Shown: positions 59,996-64,000 of the stretch, piece by piece
Layout: each line of letters opens with the position of its first letter
Numbering within the stretch: the first letter of the stretch is position 1
Assembly (NCBI GenBank): GCA_046757465.1
Contig: JBHHYH010000003.1
Location: 43,469-107,468, forward strand
Direction: 5' to 3'
Length of the DNA: 64,000 nucleotides
DNA from: Scalindua_A sp046757465
Lineage (GTDB): Bacteria > Planctomycetota > Brocadiia > Brocadiales > Scalinduaceae
The notes under the pieces: model-generated
Told to the model about the DNA's origin: nothing
Database searches by the model: none
What the model saw: the letters and a program-made list of their open reading frames with translations, nothing else
Program-made: the position numbers and the translations under genes

Positions 59996-62551
59996 ATGGA
60001 AATAAACGATAAATCCAAATTTTATGTACCTGATTATGTTCAAATAGAAAGAGACTCTCTTTATCTTCTTATCGACCCGGAAACACCAAATTGGATTATG
60101 ACTGATAAGAGAGGCAGCCAGATTGTAAGCAATATTAAGAAATGTAAGACCGTTAGAGATCTCATATACGACTATGCAAACGATTTCGATATGGATCAAA
60201 CCAAGGCATGGCTGGAAATAGATACATTTCTAAGGGACTCAATAAGGAGTAAATTCTTATCCTCAGAACCTGTAAAGAAAACGGATTACGTCGGCAGGGC
60301 AAATTTCATTCACGCAGATAAACTCAATGAATTGTGGATTCATACTAACAATCTCTGTAATTTGACATGTCCGCATTGCCTGGTGAATTCATCTCCACAT
60401 GAGGATAAGGGCCTTCCTACGGATTCCATTAAGAAGATTATTGACGAGGCCGTAACCTTAGGGACAAGTCGTTTCTATTTCACGGGTGGTGAACCTTTTA
60501 TGAGGAAAGACATTTTTGAACTTATTGAATATGTGTGCAACCGTAAAGAGAAAGAGTTGATAATACTTACAAATGGAACCCTTCTGAGAGGAAACGTCAT
60601 AGAAAGATTGCAAGGGTTTGACAGGGAACGCTTGAGAATTCAGATAAGCCTTGATGGTTCAAAGCCGGAGATCAATGACCCTTTAAGGGGTAAGGGCAGT
60701 TTTGATCAGATTGTTGCAGGTATTAAGAATGTTATCAGGATTGGGTACGCTCCAACGGTAACGACGGTAGTGACAAAACAGAATATTAATAATGTGCCTG
60801 AAACTACGAAGCTGATTGCACAGTTAGGTGTAAAGACTCATCATCTTCTCTGGGTACACAAACGAGGTAGGGCAATCGATAATGGTAATGATTTATTTTC
60901 TCCAATAGAGGACGTAATTAAGACAATAAGAAAGGCGAAGAATGTTGCGGATAGTTTAGATGTTTTAGTTGACAACCTTGATTCGTACAAATTCAGGGTA
61001 AATAGCAATATGGGGACAAGGTACGATCTGGGAAATGCCTGTTACGATAGCATGTGCGTATATTCAAATGGCGAAGTCTATCCGTCCGCTTCATTTGCCG
61101 GTCATGAAGGCCTGAAATGTGGAAGTATCCTTGAGAGTTCATTGAGAGATATCTGGAAAAGTAGTAATATCAGTAAGGCATTCAGAAGCGCAACACTCCA
61201 GAATAAAGAAAAGTGCAGAGGATGTCACATAAAGTTTATGTGCGGTGGGGGTGATATTGAACACTCGTTCTTCTATTCAGAGAATGGATTCAAGCTGGAA
61301 AATAATTCATTCCCTGCAGACGTTGGCATACATGCCTTAGACCCTTATTGCGACCTGCATAAGGAGATAGTTAATGACGTAATATTTGAACTTGCCGAGG
61401 CGAGGAAGAAGTTGTTGGAAAGAAGGACCGGATTTAGCGCTCCCGTTGTATTACGCTCAATGGGTGAAGGCGCTGTCGTTTGCGGCGCTGAAGATTTCTC
61501 CCCACAACCTATAAGCCACAACCCACAACTCTCAACACGTAACTCGCAACTCAATGTACTTACCCTTCATTCAAATTGCGTCCTTTCATTTGATGTTGAT
61601 AAGCCCAGGAGTATTGTGCGTGAATTTTACGGTGAGGCAGCAGAATCTCCTCAGGAAGACTTGTGTTGTCCAACCAAGAATTCAGTTGAGGATACAAGCC
61701 ATATCCCGCAGGATGTACTGGACAGGTTTTATGGATGCGGTAGTCCGACTACGATCGCCAAGGTATCAGAAGGAGAGACAATGGTAGATCTGGGAGCAGG
61801 TGCAGGGATTGACTGTTTCATTGCTGCAAAGGAAGTTGGCCCAAAGGGAAAGATTTACGGTATTGACATGACAGATGAGATGCTGAAGGTTGCCAATGAA
61901 AACAAACATCTGGTGGCAAGGAACCTTGGATACGATATTGTGGAATTTAGAAAAGGATTCCTGGAAGACATTCCGGTTGATGATAACTCGGTTGATTTGA
62001 TTACGTCGAATTGCGTCGTCAATCTATCACCTGACAAAAAAAAGGTCTTCGGTGAAATGTGGAGAATACTGAAGGATCACGGCAGGATTGTTATCTCTGA
62101 TATTGTTTCCGAAGAAGAAACGCCCCCCCATCTTAAGATCAATAAACAGTTGTGGGGAGAGTGTATCAGCGGTGCATTGACCGAAGACGAATTTATGGCC
62201 TATCTGGAACAGGCAGGTTTTTACGGTCTTCAAACATTACAGAAGGTCTTCTGGAAAGAGGTGGAAGGCTACTCATTCTATTCAGTTACATTGCGGGGTT
62301 ATAAATTTGAAAAGAAGAAGGGTTGTGTTTATGTTGGGCAGAGGGCGATATATCATGGCCCGTATAAGGCAATAACGGATGAAGAGGGTCATCTATTCCC
62401 CAGAAATGAACCTGTCGAGGTCTGCACAGATACGGCAGCAAAGTTAAGCAATCCACCTTATGCAGGACAGTTCACTATAGTTAGTCCTGATGATGCGAAT
62501 ACCGCATCATACAGTTGCAGTCCCTCGGAAGAAGGAGTTCCTTGTTGTTGA
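59996..62551 (+). CDS. PqqD-like/radical SAM-SPASM/arsenite methyltransferase (ArsM) fusion
   Basis: Three modules are joined in 851 residues. Residues about 20-90 look like a PqqD-type peptide-binding domain. Residues about 112-480 are a radical SAM enzyme: the cluster motif is CNLTCPHC (C121, C125, C128), YFTGGEPFM follows, and the C-terminal SPASM cysteines are in NACYDSMC, LKCGS and KCRGCHIKFMCGGG. Residues about 530-760 are an ArsM-type S-adenosylmethionine methyltransferase: YGCGSP, VDLGAGAGIDCF, SNCVVNLSPDK and GECISGAL. All three arsenic-binding Cys positions of ArsM are occupied (CCPTK, SNC, GEC). A tail with CPC-like cysteines ends GVPCC. Between radical SAM and ArsM lies a low-complexity linker encoded by degenerate repeats (61500-61555). 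I chose ATG at 59996, with GGAGG upstream. The role may be making an organoarsenic product. Confidence 0.88.
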   Translation: MEINDKSKFYVPDYVQIERDSLYLLIDPETPNWIMTDKRGSQIVSNIKKCKTVRDLIYDYANDFDMDQTKAWLEIDTFLRDSIRSKFLSSEPVKKTDYVGRANFIHADKLNELWIHTNNLCNLTCPHCLVNSSPHEDKGLPTDSIKKIIDEAVTLGTSRFYFTGGEPFMRKDIFELIEYVCNRKEKELIILTNGTLLRGNVIERLQGFDRERLRIQISLDGSKPEINDPLRGKGSFDQIVAGIKNVIRIGYAPTVTTVVTKQNINNVPETTKLIAQLGVKTHHLLWVHKRGRAIDNGNDLFSPIEDVIKTIRKAKNVADSLDVLVDNLDSYKFRVNSNMGTRYDLGNACYDSMCVYSNGEVYPSASFAGHEGLKCGSILESSLRDIWKSSNISKAFRSATLQNKEKCRGCHIKFMCGGGDIEHSFFYSENGFKLENNSFPADVGIHALDPYCDLHKEIVNDVIFELAEARKKLLERRTGFSAPVVLRSMGEGAVVCGAEDFSPQPISHNPQLSTRNSQLNVLTLHSNCVLSFDVDKPRSIVREFYGEAAESPQEDLCCPTKNSVEDTSHIPQDVLDRFYGCGSPTTIAKVSEGETMVDLGAGAGIDCFIAAKEVGPKGKIYGIDMTDEMLKVANENKHLVARNLGYDIVEFRKGFLEDIPVDDNSVDLITSNCVVNLSPDKKKVFGEMWRILKDHGRIVISDIVSEEETPPHLKINKQLWGECISGALTEDEFMAYLEQAGFYGLQTLQKVFWKEVEGYSFYSVTLRGYKFEKKKGCVYVGQRAIYHGPYKAITDEEGHLFPRNEPVEVCTDTAAKLSNPPYAGQFTIVSPDDANTASYSCSPSEEGVPCC

Positions 62552-62590
62552 TGCGACTCGGGCTTACCCCACCCAAGTAACGAATAACGT

Positions 62591-62626
62591 AATAACGCGC
62601 GACAAAAGGCAGTCGCGGCGCGTTAT
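62591..62626 (+). repeat. AATAACGCGC...GCGCGTTAT hairpin after the fusion gene
   Basis: Imperfect arms ATAACGCGCGAC and GTCGCGGCGCGTTAT lie 40 bases after the stop codon. There is no T tract; it may slow or end transcription. Confidence 0.5.
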
Positions 62627-62709
62627 AAGACAAACGCGTTAGAGCATTGCAAAACGAATGCGCGAGCCAATGACGAATTACTATCCCGTTTCCTGCAAAT
62701 AATCAACGC

Positions 62710-62739
62710 TTGACAGAATATATCATAATCAGCTATATT
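62710..62739 (+). promoter_or_regulatory. Sigma-70 type promoter before the 62792 gene
   Basis: TTGACA (62710-62715), an 18-base spacer and TATATT (62734-62739) lie 52 bases before the start codon, so the 62792 gene is probably transcribed separately from the fusion gene. Confidence 0.5.
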
Positions 62740-62791
62740 ACTAAGCTTTACTTATAGTCTTAATAACAAGTATGTATAAGGAGGTTGTAAA

Positions 62792-63256
62792 ATGAGTGAT
62801 GGCTGTCCAGGATCAAGAACAATGGATTTTAGTGAAAAAGATGAACAAGTTGAAGAAACAGGCGAACGCCAATCTCAGCTGAAACAGTGGCCAATACAGA
62901 TGCATCTGGTTTCTCCCCAGGCGCCGTATTTTCAGGAGAAAGATATTTTATTAGCTGCAGACTGTGTACCATTTGCTCTGGCAGATTTCCATAAGGATTA
63001 TCTCAAAGGAAAAAGTCTGGCCATTGCCTGTCCAAAGCTGGATCAGCATCAGGAAATTTATGTAGAAAAGATAAAAGATTTGATTGATGAGGCAAAGATC
63101 AATACCTTAACGGTTATGATCATGCAGGTACCATGCTGTATGGGTTTGACTCAGATTGCGAAAGCCGGTGCGGAGCAGGCTACCCGCAAGATACCAATCA
63201 AACAGGTAGTTGTAAGTATAGAAGGCGGTCAAATCTTATCCGAGGATTGGATTTAA
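62792..63256 (+). CDS. Iron-sulfur-protein-related protein lacking its ferredoxin part
   Basis: Its 154 residues match the C-terminal half of a family of 4Fe-4S ferredoxin-type proteins from anaerobes: CPGSRTMDF near the start, LKQWPIQMHLVSPQAPYFQ, LLAADCVPFALADFH, IACPKLDQHQEIYVEKI and MIMQVPCCMGL. In longer relatives an N-terminal domain with two [4Fe-4S] CxxCxxCxxxC motifs precedes this, and no such motif is present here or upstream in frame. The start has AAGGAGG, so the short form is real. It may act with a separate ferredoxin. Confidence 0.8.
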   Translation: MSDGCPGSRTMDFSEKDEQVEETGERQSQLKQWPIQMHLVSPQAPYFQEKDILLAADCVPFALADFHKDYLKGKSLAIACPKLDQHQEIYVEKIKDLIDEAKINTLTVMIMQVPCCMGLTQIAKAGAEQATRKIPIKQVVVSIEGGQILSEDWI

Positions 63257-63281
63257 GACTTAATCACTTTCCAAACATAAG

Positions 63282-63324
63282 AAACCCCTGAGAGGCCAAA
63301 AGCTTCTCAGGGGTTTTCTTTTTC
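63282..63324 (+). terminator. Intrinsic terminator
   Basis: Perfect 12-base arms AAACCCCTGAGA (63282-63293) and TCTCAGGGGTTT (63305-63316), an 11-base loop and a T-rich tail follow the 62792 gene by 25 bases. Confidence 0.9.
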
Positions 63325-63640
63325 ACAATTTATTTTAACCACAGAGGTTTTATCTAGTATCCCGACTGGGAACGGGCCTTCTGCCTTCTGTTTACCCCCA
63401 ATGCCTCCTTGCCGTTAAATCCCGCTTTGCGGGAGAAGGCAAGGAATGGGGGCCGACCTCTCGCTTCTAGCCTTTACGAATAACGAATAACAAATGACGA
63501 ATAACCATCCGCCTTCGCCTTTTGGCGGATGGTTATTTATATTGCAATCCAAACCCACTCTTTTATAATGATTGACAGTAAAGCATAATATTAACGACTG
63601 AAGCTGAAATAATCTGGCAATGAACTATAATAAGATTAAA
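63325..63640 (+). other. Intergenic stretch with short hairpins
   Basis: CCCGCTTTGCGGG (63422-63434) and CCGCCTTCGCCTTTTGGCGG (about 63510) are hairpins, the second followed by a short AT stretch. A direct repeat of GAATAACGAATAAC-type sequence is near 63476. No gene is supported. Confidence 0.5.
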
Positions 63641-63653
63641 GGAGGTGCTTAAA

Positions 63654-63920
63654 ATGGTAATTATTGATAAGGAAAAGGCAAAAGATATGTATTATGCCAA
63701 TATGATGTGTGAGTATCACAAGGTTACTGAAAAGATCAGACTTTTCACAAAGAAATATGCGATGTCATTTGAACAGTTTGAAAAGGACATAAAAGGATCT
63801 GAGAAAGAAAACTTTGAGAAGTGGGATGATTATATGGAATGGAAAGGGTATGAAAATGTCTTACAGAATCTGATCAAAGAAAAGAAGGAGCTGGAAGTTG
63901 GAGATTATAAAGTGTCTTGA
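63654..63920 (+). CDS. Small charged protein, possible antitoxin
   Basis: This 88-residue helical protein begins MVIIDKEKAKDMYYANMM and has GGAGGTG ten bases before the ATG at 63654 (an upstream GTG at 63645 lies inside that site). I do not recognise the family. A second gene starts 22 bases before its stop with its own ribosome site, so the pair is translationally coupled, a common layout for toxin-antitoxin modules. The antitoxin role is a guess from layout. Confidence 0.65.
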   Translation: MVIIDKEKAKDMYYANMMCEYHKVTEKIRLFTKKYAMSFEQFEKDIKGSEKENFEKWDDYMEWKGYENVLQNLIKEKKELEVGDYKVS

Positions 63921-64000
63921 AAAGAGTAATATAGTCAAAGACTTTAAAGTTCCTGTTCTTGAGTTTTTTGAAGGTGGTTTCTACATAAAGATCAAGGTAA
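63898..64000 (+). CDS. Start of a small gene, possibly a TumE/DUF6516-like toxin (3' end outside the window)
   Basis: TTG at 63898 is preceded by AAGGAG at 63885-63890, a good distance. The frame gives MEIIKCLEKSNIVKDFKVPV followed by LEFFEGGFYIKIKV and is open to the right edge. The last part resembles the start of DUF6516 (TumE-type) proteins, whose next residues would be a LxDGSxLxxxEY stretch; the window ends before that can be tested. Confidence 0.5.
   Translation, partial: MEIIKCLEKSNIVKDFKVPVLEFFEGGFYIKIKV

Overview
The window is about 38-40% GC and carries genes of a diderm (Gram-negative type) bacterium: a lipoprotein secretin, MlaA/MlaC lipid-transport proteins, TlpA/DsbD thiol chemistry, peptidoglycan precursor genes (MurC-like, GlmM, GlmU-like) and GDP-mannose synthesis. 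Long intergenic stretches full of mosaic palindromes, a PilM-PilN fusion, DUF3179, DUF547 and GH15 genes, and rSAM/arsenic-type enzymes suggest a low-GC Planctomycetota bacterium, possibly of the anammox order Brocadiales. This placement is an inference from gene style; no rRNA or marker gene settles it. All genes use the standard bacterial code. One elongator-type tRNA (CAU anticodon) is present.

Layout. 1-9 kb: partial MurC-like ligase, gmd, then a leftward group (aldehyde dehydrogenase, a secreted unknown, a DjlA-like co-chaperone, a coiled-coil TPR protein, a short coiled-coil protein), facing tilS and miaA. 9-17 kb: a type IV pilus or type II secretion inner-membrane set (PilM-PilN fusion, PilO-like, PilP-like) and a secretin, the secretin being walled in on both sides by repeats. 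17-20 kb: mostly repeats, plus tRNA, fabZ-like and HU genes. 20-28 kb: glmM and glmU-like, then a leftward operon with two HAD phosphatases, one fused to a YvcK/CofD domain, and a PP-loop tRNA-thiolation type enzyme. 28-34 kb: MEMO-family protein, two glycosyltransferases (one of the rSAM/selenodomain-associated type), small envelope genes and mlaC-mlaA. 34-42 kb: transaldolase, a decaying sensor kinase, zwf and a GH15 glucoamylase, a sugar-polymer and oxidative pentose phosphate cluster. 42-47 kb: ECF sigma factor with anti-sigma factor, TVP38 protein with a flavin disulfide reductase, DUF547. 47-54 kb: HMA protein, two TlpA-like proteins, M64-like protease, a broken thioredoxin, a DsbD-type membrane protein and an iron-sulfur flavoprotein. 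54-60 kb: phosphate transporter, glycosyltransferase, DUF3179 protein and a polytopic mannosyltransferase-like protein, the last two with repeats inserted in frame. 60-64 kb: a PqqD-rSAM/SPASM-ArsM fusion, a truncated ferredoxin-type protein and a small overlapping gene pair at the right edge.

The most notable signals are: (1) the three-part radical SAM-arsenite methyltransferase fusion; (2) a population of palindromic mini-elements in which the same cores sit between different arms, several of them translated in frame inside genes; (3) a three-copy 40-base promoter motif of ECF type in front of envelope genes, within 12 kb of an ECF sigma/anti-sigma pair; (4) genes caught in decay (sensor kinase, thioredoxin, frameshifted CBM48 protein, antitoxin-like stub).
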